A stretch of 38,090 bases of DNA, from positions 1 to 38,090 of IMG/VR virus record IMGVR_UViG_3300029319_007156; one strand, written 5' to 3'. The position numbers were made by a program, and so were the translations under genes. The stretch is from a virus. Position 1 is the stretch's first letter, and every line of letters begins with the position of its first letter. Positions 24,258 to 31,906 of this stretch are shown here, in pieces. The notes beneath the pieces are model-generated. The model was not told the origin of the DNA and ran no database searches. It saw only the letters and a program-made list of their open reading frames with translations.

Positions 24258-24700
24258 GATTTCATATCCTTTTCTAATCTATTCATAATTGATGCAGATA
24301 CCTTCACAGGTTCCTGAAACACTTGATTAGCTCTAACTTTCGTATAATCAAAAGTTCTATAGATTCCATATCGTTGTATAATTTGCCTTGTCCTACTATA
24401 AACCTGTTGACTTCTACCTTCTATTATCAACTTCTCAACTCCCTCTTCAATCAAAACAGGTATACCTACTTTTCTAAAAAGTTCTATGAGAGCATTACCT
24501 CTTACTAAAGGAAAGTTCCTATCCTCTAATTGATAACCATGCATCAAATGTTTGGTAGTAGGATTCTTTGCCTTGTTTATTAACTTAGGTTCTAAGACTA
24601 AAAATAAACGTTTAGTGGATGTACCACCTTGTTTAGTTTTATATCTGAAAGAGATAATATCTCCTCTTTCTACTTTAGCCCATGCGTATGGTCGTCTCAT
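24254..24700 (-). CDS. Conserved-looking basic phage protein, 148 residues
   Basis: Starts MRRPYAWAKVERGDII. The first third looks like an SH3-type beta barrel (ISFRYKTKQGG, KRLFLVLEP), the rest basic with helices (YSRTRQIIQRYGIY). I have a faint memory of similar hypothetical proteins in cyanophage and pelagiphage T4-like genomes but cannot name a function. Coupled by ATGA upstream and GTGA downstream. Confidence 0.55.
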   Translation of the reverse strand: MRRPYAWAKVERGDIISFRYKTKQGGTSTKRLFLVLEPKLINKAKNPTTKHLMHGYQLEDRNFPLVRGNALIELFRKVGIPVLIEEGVEKLIIEGRSQQVYSRTRQIIQRYGIYRTFDYTKVRANQVFQEPVKVSASIMNRLEKDMKS

Positions 24701-25170
24701 TTATCTACTGCTATTCCCATTTCTTTGCAGGCTTCTAAGAAATCATATCTACCATATTCTGTAGCACCTTCTATGTCTAACCTGGATTTATAAAACTCTC
24801 CCTCTTTGTTAGGTACAGGAAAGTTTTCTCGTTCGCTTTCAGGTATATCTACCAACTTAGCATATTTCCATTTCCAATTATCCTCAGAGCCTTCAGGAAA
24901 AATCAGACCTTTAGGACCCATATTTATTACTGCAGGATACCATACAAGTTTTCTTTCATAGTCAACTATTTTTAATTCATTGATTAATCTCGAATGGCTA
25001 CTCTCTCGTTGAAGTTGCGTATCAGCTCCTACCTGTAAATACGAGTCTGTAGTCCAACCACATTTAAAACACATATAAGATTCAAAGGGTTGATTGTTAA
25101 CTTCGGTCTTTTCAACAAAACAGGAATCGTCTTGTTTTAAGACGCAAGGACACGTTGTTTTTTCTTCCAT
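24697..25170 (-). CDS. Zinc-ribbon-like protein, 157 residues
   Basis: N-terminal cysteines CPC (7-9), C17, C34 and C37 form pairs that could bind zinc (YMCFKCGWTT at 32-41). The rest is hydrophilic with W and Y residues (WKWKYAKLVDI) and an EYGRYDFLEACKEMGIA ending, suggesting a small structured domain. It starts one base after the GT4 stop, so it belongs to the same transcript. Function unknown. Confidence 0.55.
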   Translation of the reverse strand: MEEKTTCPCVLKQDDSCFVEKTEVNNQPFESYMCFKCGWTTDSYLQVGADTQLQRESSHSRLINELKIVDYERKLVWYPAVINMGPKGLIFPEGSEDNWKWKYAKLVDIPESERENFPVPNKEGEFYKSRLDIEGATEYGRYDFLEACKEMGIAVDK

Positions 25171-25171
25171 A

Positions 25172-26494
25172 TTAGACCTTCTTTAATTTAGGTAATTTAA
25201 TTTCAGGTTTCTTTTCTACTTTCTTCAACTTAGGTAAAGATACTTGAACTTGTTGTGTCACTCCTGAAAGAGTCTCATCAACAATCTCTCCTAATTTCTC
25301 TTCCATATTTTTCAATGTAAAATCTTGACTATACAATGATTGTTTATAACCCATCGTTTCCCATTTAGAATAGTTTTGAAACATATCAGCCATAACTTGA
25401 GATGCCACATTGTAATCTGATGTGAACCATTGGCTTTGTTCTGTGTAATACTCTTTAGGTAAAGCACTCTTATCAATGTTAGCCAAGTTTCCTGGTAATA
25501 AAAATGAAGACTCTCTATCAAGAAAGTCAACGTGACCTGACCAGGCTGTTGTCATAATAGGTTTTTGAGACCTTGTAAATTCAAGTAGAGGTCTACCGAA
25601 TCCTTCACCTTTAGTCAAAGATACCATAGCCTTAACTTTAGGATAGTTATACAATTCATTCATCTCGTCATCGTGCAACTCTCCATGCAATAAATAAATA
25701 GGAGGTGTTTTACCTTGTACAGCCTGCCGTATTTCATTAATTTTTTGAAAGATTACATCTCTATCAATAACAGAAAACCCTGCCGAACTCGTTTTCATAA
25801 TAAGTGCAGGAGGATTATCTATGTTTTTAAATGTCTCAAGAAATACTTTTACTAACATACCTGTATCTTTTCTATCGTGTCCTAAGTTACCCTGTAACCA
25901 ATGTCCAACATATAAAAAACAGAAGTCTTCTTTTACTACAGATAATTTATCTGCCAACTCTTTCGTAAAGTCATCGGTTGGCTTAAAAATATCCTCATCA
26001 TATCCTTCAAATAATACATCAACAGGAACGGTACATTTTACATCACCCATATTTTGACCTGTTTGTTTATCCTGTTTATTGTAAACCGTTTGTGTAAATA
26101 CATCTCTTACAAAATTACTTGGTACAATAACTCTATCCATTCTATTACAAGAATCAAGCCAATCAGGATTAGGATTAGTCCATTCAACACCGGCGGTTAC
26201 TCCAATGTTTTTTATACCAATTTTATTGAACTCTGTTGGTATGGTGATGTGCATATGTAAGTCAGGTTGTTTAGGTAGTTTTGTATCGCTCATCAATGTT
26301 GATATGATAACATCGTCTCTTTCGTTTCCTTCATTAAGTGCATTAGGCGGAGTGTTGCCCCATCGTACAGGCATCGTTTTTACATCGTAACCTAAATTTA
26401 CTAATGAGTAAACGATATCACGTGAATGTGAACCATATCCTGAACGTGTTGCGACAGGAGCTGTTACTAATATTAATCTATCTTTTCTACTCAT
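25172..26494 (-). CDS. GT4-family glycosyltransferase with repeated C-terminal tail
   Basis: Protein of 440 residues. The first strand RLILVTAPVATRSGYG and the donor-side E-x7-E motif near the C-terminal half (LTKGEGFGRPLLEFTRSQ) define a retaining GT-B enzyme of family GT4. The C-terminal 25 residues carry an unusual duplicated unit, LPKLKKV...LPKLKKV, which is basic and might bind a membrane or partner. The next gene upstream, 26496-27866, is a related GT4 enzyme, so this is a tandem pair. It probably extends a glycan from a nucleotide-sugar donor. Confidence 0.88.
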   Translation of the reverse strand: MSRKDRLILVTAPVATRSGYGSHSRDIVYSLVNLGYDVKTMPVRWGNTPPNALNEGNERDDVIISTLMSDTKLPKQPDLHMHITIPTEFNKIGIKNIGVTAGVEWTNPNPDWLDSCNRMDRVIVPSNFVRDVFTQTVYNKQDKQTGQNMGDVKCTVPVDVLFEGYDEDIFKPTDDFTKELADKLSVVKEDFCFLYVGHWLQGNLGHDRKDTGMLVKVFLETFKNIDNPPALIMKTSSAGFSVIDRDVIFQKINEIRQAVQGKTPPIYLLHGELHDDEMNELYNYPKVKAMVSLTKGEGFGRPLLEFTRSQKPIMTTAWSGHVDFLDRESSFLLPGNLANIDKSALPKEYYTEQSQWFTSDYNVASQVMADMFQNYSKWETMGYKQSLYSQDFTLKNMEEKLGEIVDETLSGVTQQVQVSLPKLKKVEKKPEIKLPKLKKV

Positions 26495-26495
26495 C

Positions 26496-27866
26496 TTATA
26501 CCTCGTACACTTTGTATCTGTCTATTGGTTTCCATTCGTCAAACGCTTTATTCATATCTTTTATAAAACGTTTTCCCATATTGATTGCTGAAATACCTGT
26601 TTCATCTAAAAGACAATATTCACGACCTTCTAATCCTGCCTTATCACGTTCTTTTTTAGGTGTCTTATACCATTCCATTATGGCATCAGCTGCATCTTCC
26701 CACTTACATCTATCATCAAAAATGTATGGAGTTGGTGGTGAGCCTTGTAGATTTCTTGACGCTGGCCAAACAGGCTTTACCCAAGAACCACATTCTTTAT
26801 ATTTACCATCGTGATTAGAGCCCCACTCTTTTGTGTAATCATTTTCTGAAAGTATTTTACCATCATCATTTTTAAATCCACATTGGTCTTGTAATCCACC
26901 TGTGACATTTACTATTATTGGAACACCTGCCATCAAAGACTCTGCAGTACCAAGTCCGAAGCCTTCATTTGAAGCTATATTAATTGTTACATCGGACATA
27001 TTGTACAACATATTCATTTGTTCTTCTTTGTAATTTTGACTATCAAAAACAATGTGACAATTCTCTGTATTCATTCTTGCCACAGCAGGTAAATCTGTTC
27101 CATTATCATCAATAGGTTGAGTGTGCATCACTAATACACATTTTTCACGTTCTTCAGGAGTTAATTTATTAACGAACATATTCCATGCCAATATAATATC
27201 TCCTGGATTCTTTCTTCTTATATTTCTATTATTATATAATAGTATAAATTCAAAAGGTCTGTTGTTGAGGACATCGCCTTTGAATTTCAAAAATGTCTCA
27301 TCTGTTTTATCAAGTGGTCTAAAAACGTCTTCATTGATACCATGTGGGACGCAAGTAACTTGCCAATCTTTAGGAGGAAACTTTGTCCAAACATTTCTAA
27401 CTATGTTATGAGTCTGTTTTGAAATATTCATAATCAAATCACAACTCTCATAGAAAGGTTCATTCCAATGTGGATAAGGTAAGTTATCCCATATGTTGTA
27501 ATAAAATACAGGTATCTGCATCCTTACTTCGTGTCCCATTTCAAAAAACCATTTCCAAAATCTCGGGTCTGTATAAATCATAACAGCATCAACTTTTTCG
27601 ATACCCATTATGTCCCTTAACATATCTTCATTACCATAACCTGATGTGGGATATAACTTTAGATAAGCGTCTTTTACACCTGTCTCTTTTGCCATATCAG
27701 AAGATAAATCAAACATCTTACCTTGTTCGGGATGTTTTATAGCACCGGCTATCTGTACCCAATCATATTCTTTTATAGTCTGCCTCACTATTTCACGAGA
27801 CATTGTACCTACTCCTGATGACATTCTTAAATCATCAGCAAGTAATAAAATCTTTTTCTTAGCCAT
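26496..27866 (-). CDS. GT4-family glycosyltransferase
   Basis: Protein of 456 residues. The N-terminus KKKILLLADDLRMSSGVG mirrors the gene downstream. The donor-site region IASNEGFGLGTAESLMAG (E-x7-E) and FEFILLYNNRNIRRKNP are typical of GT4 transferases. An insertion with basic residues in the middle is normal for the family. It overlaps the upstream 78-residue gene by 8 bases. It is the first large glycan gene after the small-protein block, at the transition from replication to glycan genes. Confidence 0.88.
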   Translation of the reverse strand: MAKKKILLLADDLRMSSGVGTMSREIVRQTIKEYDWVQIAGAIKHPEQGKMFDLSSDMAKETGVKDAYLKLYPTSGYGNEDMLRDIMGIEKVDAVMIYTDPRFWKWFFEMGHEVRMQIPVFYYNIWDNLPYPHWNEPFYESCDLIMNISKQTHNIVRNVWTKFPPKDWQVTCVPHGINEDVFRPLDKTDETFLKFKGDVLNNRPFEFILLYNNRNIRRKNPGDIILAWNMFVNKLTPEEREKCVLVMHTQPIDDNGTDLPAVARMNTENCHIVFDSQNYKEEQMNMLYNMSDVTINIASNEGFGLGTAESLMAGVPIIVNVTGGLQDQCGFKNDDGKILSENDYTKEWGSNHDGKYKECGSWVKPVWPASRNLQGSPPTPYIFDDRCKWEDAADAIMEWYKTPKKERDKAGLEGREYCLLDETGISAINMGKRFIKDMNKAFDEWKPIDRYKVYEV

Positions 27867-28095
27867 TTAAAACCTCTTTACTACCACTATTTTTTAGTGG
27901 GAAATATTTTTTAAGAACTTCTAATTTGTCATCATATTCTGCCATTATCTCAAGTTCTTTTTCTATCGTATCCATAATGTCAGGATGTTCAGCGACGCCA
28001 ACACCTTTTTCTAAAAGAGTCTCTACATTCACACGATGTTTTTCAACGTGTGCTTTAAAATGTAGTTTACTCGCTTCTATTAAATCTTTTCTCAC
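27859..28095 (-). CDS. Small helical protein, paralogue of the 72-residue neighbour
   Basis: Protein of 78 residues with GTG start in a GTGA overlap. It contains NVETLLEKG, HPDIMDTIEKELEIMAEYDDKLEVLKKYF; the neighbour encoded upstream (28092-28310) has NIENILSSN and AEKELDEMLKYHDRLELMQNYF in the same positions, so the two are tandem paralogues. Similar short proteins occur in cyanophage-type T4-like genomes, from memory. Acidic-helical; function unknown, and a coiled-coil or hetero-oligomer is likely. Confidence 0.65.
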   Translation of the reverse strand: MRKDLIEASKLHFKAHVEKHRVNVETLLEKGVGVAEHPDIMDTIEKELEIMAEYDDKLEVLKKYFPLKNSGSKEVLNG

Positions 28096-28310
28096 TCCGA
28101 ACTCCCTGTTACTAAAAAGTAGTTTTGCATTAATTCTAATCTGTCGTGATATTTTAACATCTCATCAAGTTCTTTTTCTGCTTTAGCTGTTACATCAAGT
28201 GAACTCGTAACCGAAGTATTAGAACTTAAAATGTTTTCTATATTAGTTTTATAATTATTAATCTGTTCCACGTAAGAACTACTCATCGCTGTTATTGTGG
28301 TATCTCTCAT
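28092..28310 (-). CDS. Small helical protein, 72 residues, paralogue of the next gene
   Basis: Starts MRDTTITAMSSSYVEQI. Its C-terminal helix KELDEMLKYHDRLELMQNYF aligns with KELEIMAEYDDKLEVLKKYF of the gene downstream. The ATG overlaps the TGA of the 58-residue gene (ATGA). Low hydrophobicity and helical repeats suggest a coiled-coil dimer. Function unknown. Confidence 0.65.
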   Translation of the reverse strand: MRDTTITAMSSSYVEQINNYKTNIENILSSNTSVTSSLDVTAKAEKELDEMLKYHDRLELMQNYFLVTGSSE

Positions 28311-28483
28311 AATGCACTCCCACTAACTTTTAATAATTTATATTCCATTATTTGTTGCCTAAAAGAACGGTCATTGATGTATAAGTCCATTGACCTGTTC
28401 ACAAGTTTTTGTAAAGTTATATCTGAACTGAATTTGAATTTATCATATATGGTAGGTAAGACCTTTACCGATGTCAACTTCAT
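28307..28483 (-). CDS. Ribbon-helix-helix-like small protein, 58 residues
   Basis: Short gene with AGGAGAAGG immediately upstream of ATG 28483 and an ATGA overlap downstream. The opening strand MKLTSVKVLPTIYDKFKF followed by helices (ITLQKLVNRSMDLYIND, then SFRQQIMEYKLL) resembles the ribbon-helix-helix arrangement of Arc/MetJ-type DNA-binding dimers, in which a strand pair binds the major groove. It may be a phage transcription regulator. Similar proteins exist in marine T4-like phages from memory. The first gene after a short AT-rich gap, it may head a transcript. Confidence 0.6.
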   Translation of the reverse strand: MKLTSVKVLPTIYDKFKFSSDITLQKLVNRSMDLYINDRSFRQQIMEYKLLKVSGSAL

Positions 28484-28497
28484 AACCTTCTCCTATG

Positions 28498-28524
28498 TAT
28501 TTATATATAAATATAAATATATAC
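28498..28524 (-). promoter_or_regulatory. Possible T4 late-type promoter upstream of the RHH-like gene
   Basis: On the minus strand TATAAATA occurs at 28505-28498, in the AT-rich 41-base gap between the SLOG-like stop and the RHH-like start; the octamer is followed by CATAGGAGAAGGTT then ATG. T4 late promoters use TATAAATA as the -10 element. The spacing leaves a leader of only about 9 bases, which is short. The non-coding location is suggestive, but at this base composition roughly six such octamers per strand are expected by chance in the window. Confidence 0.35.
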
Positions 28525-28923
28525 CTAATCTATTATAATAAACTTTTTTTCCTTCTTTATACAATAATTTATTGCAGAACGTGTACCGTTTGTCAATTTG
28601 CCTTTACAGAAAGCCACTACAACATCCGAGTTATCAACTATTTTCATATTTCTTAAATGATAATTTCCTACGTTGTAAGGTTTGTTAAAAACAAATGATG
28701 GTTGAATACAATACATATTATGATTTTCGTGTACCGGAGGATACTCACCATAATCAACACTCATTTCTAAAGAAAAATTCTTTGCATACTTATCAGCTCC
28801 ATACTTAGCACCACCTGATATAATTTGTAATTCTTTCCCATACTTATTTTTTGCCTGCCATATAAAATCTTTTATTTTATTTTTTGATTGATATTCTCTA
28901 CTCCCAATAATGGCTATTTTCAC
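28525..28923 (-). CDS. SLOG/DUF2493-like nucleotide-binding protein
   Basis: Protein of 132 residues, GTG start in a GTGA overlap. It begins MKIAIIGSREY (GSR loop), then IISGGAKYGADKYAKNF, and has VVAFCKGKLTNGTRSAI near the end: the pattern of YspA/DUF2493 SLOG proteins, Rossmann-like folds that bind nucleotides or nucleotide-derived ligands. Functions range from lysine decarboxylase-like enzymes to signalling sensors. No substrate can be named. Confidence 0.75.
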   Translation of the reverse strand: MKIAIIGSREYQSKNKIKDFIWQAKNKYGKELQIISGGAKYGADKYAKNFSLEMSVDYGEYPPVHENHNMYCIQPSFVFNKPYNVGNYHLRNMKIVDNSDVVVAFCKGKLTNGTRSAINYCIKKEKKFIIID

Positions 28924-29312
28924 TTTTTTGGTTTCTCCGATGTTACGAACTTTGCAGCTTTTCTAAATTGACTTATACCCAACACGATGTCTACATTATT
29001 TTCATCGTATTCAAAGGCATAAAAACTTTGTAGGTCATATTGTTTTTTTCTAATATCAAACCATACGTGGTCGTATTGAGTCATATCACTACGTTTAATA
29101 AATGTAGTACTTTTTAATTTAGCCTCGGCGTCTTTGATAAACTTTTTCAGTTCACTTGTTTTAAGGTCTTCATAATAAAAAACGTAATTAATGGGTACCT
29201 TTATCATAGGTTCTGATTCACTTAACATATCCATTACCATACTATATAATGGCTCTTGTATAAAGTCATCTATTTTTAGCCTGAGACTTATTTTAATTGT
29301 GTCGTATTTCAT
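28920..29312 (-). CDS. Hypothetical protein, 130 residues
   Basis: No family recognised. The sequence is mixed alpha/beta with a strand-rich N-terminus (MKYDTIKISLRLKI) and a FAFEYDENN-like turn. The ATG shares a base with the nuclease stop (TAATG). It lies in the nucleic-acid block between the Cas4-like nuclease and the SLOG gene, so a role in replication or DNA maintenance is possible but not shown. Confidence 0.55.
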   Translation of the reverse strand: MKYDTIKISLRLKIDDFIQEPLYSMVMDMLSESEPMIKVPINYVFYYEDLKTSELKKFIKDAEAKLKSTTFIKRSDMTQYDHVWFDIRKKQYDLQSFYAFEYDENNVDIVLGISQFRKAAKFVTSEKPKK

Positions 29313-30148
29313 TATAGTGTTTTGCAGTTAGTGAAAGCCTTACATTTTGATGTACACTTTTCATATTCAATATTTCTCACGTTACCATTTTCGTCATAAC
29401 AGGCATCCAAAAACTCTTCAAATCTTGCTCTCATTTTATTCATACTTGGCTTACCATTTGCCGGTACGTGTTTCTGTACCCTTGGTTGAGGGAAGTCAAC
29501 ATTTTCATACAACATCCTTTTGACGATAAAGAATTCAATGTCAATCATTTCAACCGGTACATCGTGTTTTTTAGAATAATATTCTTTGTATAATAATAAT
29601 TGGTCATTCTTAACTTCATTGGCTTTTTGATATTTATTCCAACCTCTTGAGGCAGTTTTGATGTCTATGATTTTTATCTTACCACTAATCTCATCCTTCA
29701 TTACAACATCCATGAATCCAAGAAAGTGTAAATCGCCACGAATAGGAATAGCCAATCTTTCTTCTATGCCGAGTAGTGACCAACTTCTTTTATTAAAATA
29801 ATTACCTCTCTTCTTTTTGAACCAATCTAATATTGTTACACCCTGTTGAAAAAAAGTAACCATATCTTCTTGTTCTATCATATGGGTTTGTTCTTTTTCA
29901 ACTACATCCTTGATATAGAATTCTTTCATTTTACGTCTAAGTAAATCATTCAAATCAATTTCATCAGCTTCTTTAACGGTGAAATTATACATACACCCTA
30001 AATAAGTTTGTAGAACTTCGTGCATAGCTGAACCAAATATTAAGTGTATAGAAGGGTCAGTAGGTTTTATTTTATCTACGTATTGTAACTTCCATTGATA
30101 TGGACATTGTTTCCACAATGAATATTGGCTATAGCTTACTTGTTTCAT
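29312..30148 (-). CDS. RecB/Cas4-like PD-(D/E)XK nuclease with probable Fe-S cluster
   Basis: Protein of 278 residues. SQYSLWKQCPYQWKLQYVDK at 7-26 and HLIFGSAMHEVL give the first motif, LGFMDVV and IKIIDIKTAS the PD-(D/E)XK core (D and D-x-K), then QLLLYKEYY the QxxxY motif. A cysteine at C15 and C-terminal C265, C269, C275 form the four-cysteine pattern of 4Fe-4S nucleases such as Cas4 and AddB. It likely degrades or processes DNA ends in replication or recombination. Coupled by ATGA to the 32-residue membrane peptide gene upstream. Confidence 0.85.
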   Translation of the reverse strand: MKQVSYSQYSLWKQCPYQWKLQYVDKIKPTDPSIHLIFGSAMHEVLQTYLGCMYNFTVKEADEIDLNDLLRRKMKEFYIKDVVEKEQTHMIEQEDMVTFFQQGVTILDWFKKKRGNYFNKRSWSLLGIEERLAIPIRGDLHFLGFMDVVMKDEISGKIKIIDIKTASRGWNKYQKANEVKNDQLLLYKEYYSKKHDVPVEMIDIEFFIVKRMLYENVDFPQPRVQKHVPANGKPSMNKMRARFEEFLDACYDENGNVRNIEYEKCTSKCKAFTNCKTL

Positions 30149-30243
30149 TTCTTAAATTTATCTTGTATTTTATCTGCTAACCAATCAATGCCATCTACAC
30201 TAAATAACATTAATAATATTCCAAAGATGTAATACCACTCCAT
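30145..30243 (-). CDS. 32-residue single-span membrane peptide
   Basis: Very short gene whose start shares the TAATG with the Nmad1-like stop and whose stop is ATGA with the nuclease start, an arrangement hard to explain unless it is translated. Sequence begins MEWYYIFGILLMLFSVDG, with a hydrophobic helix at residues 4-18, then a charged tail ending KIQDKFKK. Small membrane peptides of this kind occur in cyanophage-like genomes from memory; the role is unknown. Confidence 0.6.
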   Translation of the reverse strand: MEWYYIFGILLMLFSVDGIDWLADKIQDKFKK

Positions 30244-30641
30244 TACTTACCCCACTTTCCACGACCAACTAATGTAGCCATTATTCCATAATTACTTACG
30301 TCAAGATAGGCATCTTCAAGAGGTTCGTCATCAACAGCATTTTCTCTACCACTCATCAATAAAGTTTTGACTCGTTGCAATTTATCATTCATACGAAACC
30401 AAAGTCCTGTAAGTGATAACTTCACTTCTTCAGGTGTAATTAGTTGAGTGCCAACTGATATATTACCTGGACCATAATCGTGCTGTTTTTTACAAAACAA
30501 TTCGTATTGTTCCCTTTGTAACTTTTTGAACTCTGCAGTCATCTCGGGCCATTCCTTTTCCATCAAGGAGACTATATCACTTTGTTCTGATATATGTACC
30601 TTGCCGTTATACTTGGCTTTTGAACTTGATTCTTTTATCAT
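30243..30641 (-). CDS. Nmad1/DUF1599-like protein
   Basis: Protein of 132 residues. FCKKQHDYGPGNISVG, then LTGLWFRMNDKLQRVKTLL and DEPLEDAYLDVSNYGIMA match the pattern of nucleotide-modification-associated domain 1 (DUF1599-like) with conserved D, K, E and W positions, an all-helical fold related to MazG-type nucleotide hydrolases in shape. It may hydrolyse or bind modified nucleotides. The ATG follows the ClpP stop by three bases. Confidence 0.75.
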   Translation of the reverse strand: MIKESSSKAKYNGKVHISEQSDIVSLMEKEWPEMTAEFKKLQREQYELFCKKQHDYGPGNISVGTQLITPEEVKLSLTGLWFRMNDKLQRVKTLLMSGRENAVDDEPLEDAYLDVSNYGIMATLVGRGKWGK

Positions 30642-30644
30642 ATG

Positions 30645-31220
30645 TTATACTCCTATGATTTCATCTATGATTCCTACTTCAAGTGCCTCTTCGGCTGTGA
30701 AGTAACTATCAAATTTACTCAAACTATTCCAATAATCAAAGTCTTTTTTTGTACATTCTGCCATTAATTTATTGCCACGTTCTGTAAGTTCTTTGAAGTG
30801 TTCAGAGGCTCTTTGAAAGTCAGCTACTTTTTCTTGTATACCAATCTGTCCATCGTGAACCATTATACTTGAATGTTTATGTGCCTTACGAGTACCTGTA
30901 CCAGCTGCAAGTATAACAGCTGCTGCACTCATACACGTTCCAACACATATTGTATTTACATTAACCTTGTTAGTCTCTTTTATATACCTCATCTTATCAA
31001 CAATTCCAAACATAGCATACGTGTCTCCACCGAAAGAATTAATGTTAAGATTTATATCTTTTTCGGGATTGATTCTTAATAAGGTATCTAAGTGAACTAC
31101 CATCGAATGTAAGGTCTCGTTTGCAACATCACCTGCTAAAAAGAGACTATTAGTTTCACTATTAATACCCCACTCAAGTTCCCTCATTATCATTTCTTGT
31201 TTTTTAGGATTCATAGTCAT
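30645..31220 (-). CDS. clpP: ClpP-like serine protease
   Basis: I choose the ATG at 31220 (AAAGG just upstream), giving 191 residues; a frame start at 31253 lies inside gp62. The catalytic triad pattern is intact: Ser in CVGTCMSAAAVILAAG (aligned with GQAAS of ClpP), His in HSSIMVHDG, and an Asp in the LSKFDSYFTAEEALEVGIID region. N-terminal NINSFGGDTYAMFGI fits the ClpP handle and oxyanion loop. Phage ClpP homologues may process head proteins or alter host proteolysis; no ATPase partner is in the window. Confidence 0.9.
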   Translation of the reverse strand: MTMNPKKQEMIMRELEWGINSETNSLFLAGDVANETLHSMVVHLDTLLRINPEKDINLNINSFGGDTYAMFGIVDKMRYIKETNKVNVNTICVGTCMSAAAVILAAGTGTRKAHKHSSIMVHDGQIGIQEKVADFQRASEHFKELTERGNKLMAECTKKDFDYWNSLSKFDSYFTAEEALEVGIIDEIIGV

Positions 31221-31665
31221 ACACCTTTGATATCTCTTTATCTTGAACTCCATATCTATTCAGAATCTCTTTCAATTCTAATTTACCACCTGGTGAAATC
31301 ATATACATTTCACACGCATCTTGCGCCTCTCTCAAAGAAACTTCAAAGTGTTTGGCTACAACTTCTAAAAATAATTTAGGCCAATCCATAGTTTTTTTCC
31401 TTTTAACGTATCTTAAATAAATGTTGTTTTTAGGGATAACTTCAGAGAAGAATAAAAAATGATGTTTATCAGATACTTTATATTTCTGAAAGTCATTAGC
31501 GATATCAATAAACTCGGGAGCCATACTGATATATCTGTTGACCATATATTGACTATATTTTTTAACTTCTCTCTCATCCAAACTATCCCAAAATTGTTTG
31601 TTTTGTATTACATTGAACTTTTGTATTCTTTTGATAAAATCAAAAAAACTCTTAACTGCCTGCAT
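31204..31665 (-). CDS. 62: Clamp-loader small subunit (gp62-like)
   Basis: Protein of 153 residues, shorter than T4 gp62 (187). The opening helices (MQAVKSFFDFIKRIQKFN, then DEREVKKYSQYMVNRYIS) and the C-terminal EAQDACEMYMISPGGKLELKEI resemble gp62 of T4-like phages. With gp44 it loads the sliding clamp. The position next to gp44 and the zinc-ribbon gene supports this assignment, which the sequence alone would leave moderate. Starts inside the zinc-ribbon gene (14-base overlap). Confidence 0.8.
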   Translation of the reverse strand: MQAVKSFFDFIKRIQKFNVIQNKQFWDSLDEREVKKYSQYMVNRYISMAPEFIDIANDFQKYKVSDKHHFLFFSEVIPKNNIYLRYVKRKKTMDWPKLFLEVVAKHFEVSLREAQDACEMYMISPGGKLELKEILNRYGVQDKEISKVYDYES

Positions 31666-31906
31666 CAGGTGTCATCATCTTTGAAACGTGACCACAATTA
31701 CCACAGGCAAATGCTTGTATTGGAATCAAGGCTTCTTGTCCTGTTGGACTAACTAATGCCGAAAGTCTTTTTATGAAATACGTTTCTATGAAAGTGTGAT
31801 TACCACATTTTTCACAAGTAACTGATTCGGCATCCTTCAAATCTACTTTGACTTGAGCCTGTGGAGGCTGTTGTCCTGGTAGAGGTTTCATTGGTTTTGT
31901 ACTCAT
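31652..31906 (-). CDS. Zinc-ribbon protein, 84 residues
   Basis: Two cysteine pairs, C31-x2-C34 (CEKCGNHTF) and C68-x2-C71 (CGNCGHV), form a zinc ribbon after a proline-rich N-terminus (MKPLPGQQPPQAQ). Comparable small zinc proteins occur among replication genes of cyanophage-type T4-like phages. The ATGA overlap with gp44 and its position before gp62 suggest a link with the clamp loader or transcription, but no direct evidence. Confidence 0.75.
   Translation of the reverse strand: MSTKPMKPLPGQQPPQAQVKVDLKDAESVTCEKCGNHTFIETYFIKRLSALVSPTGQEALIPIQAFACGNCGHVSKMMTPDAGS

Noticed and set aside
29312-30148. Cas4 of a phage CRISPR system
   Set aside because: The Fe-S cysteine pattern fits, but there are no cas1/cas2 genes or arrays; a general RecB-family phage nuclease is more likely.
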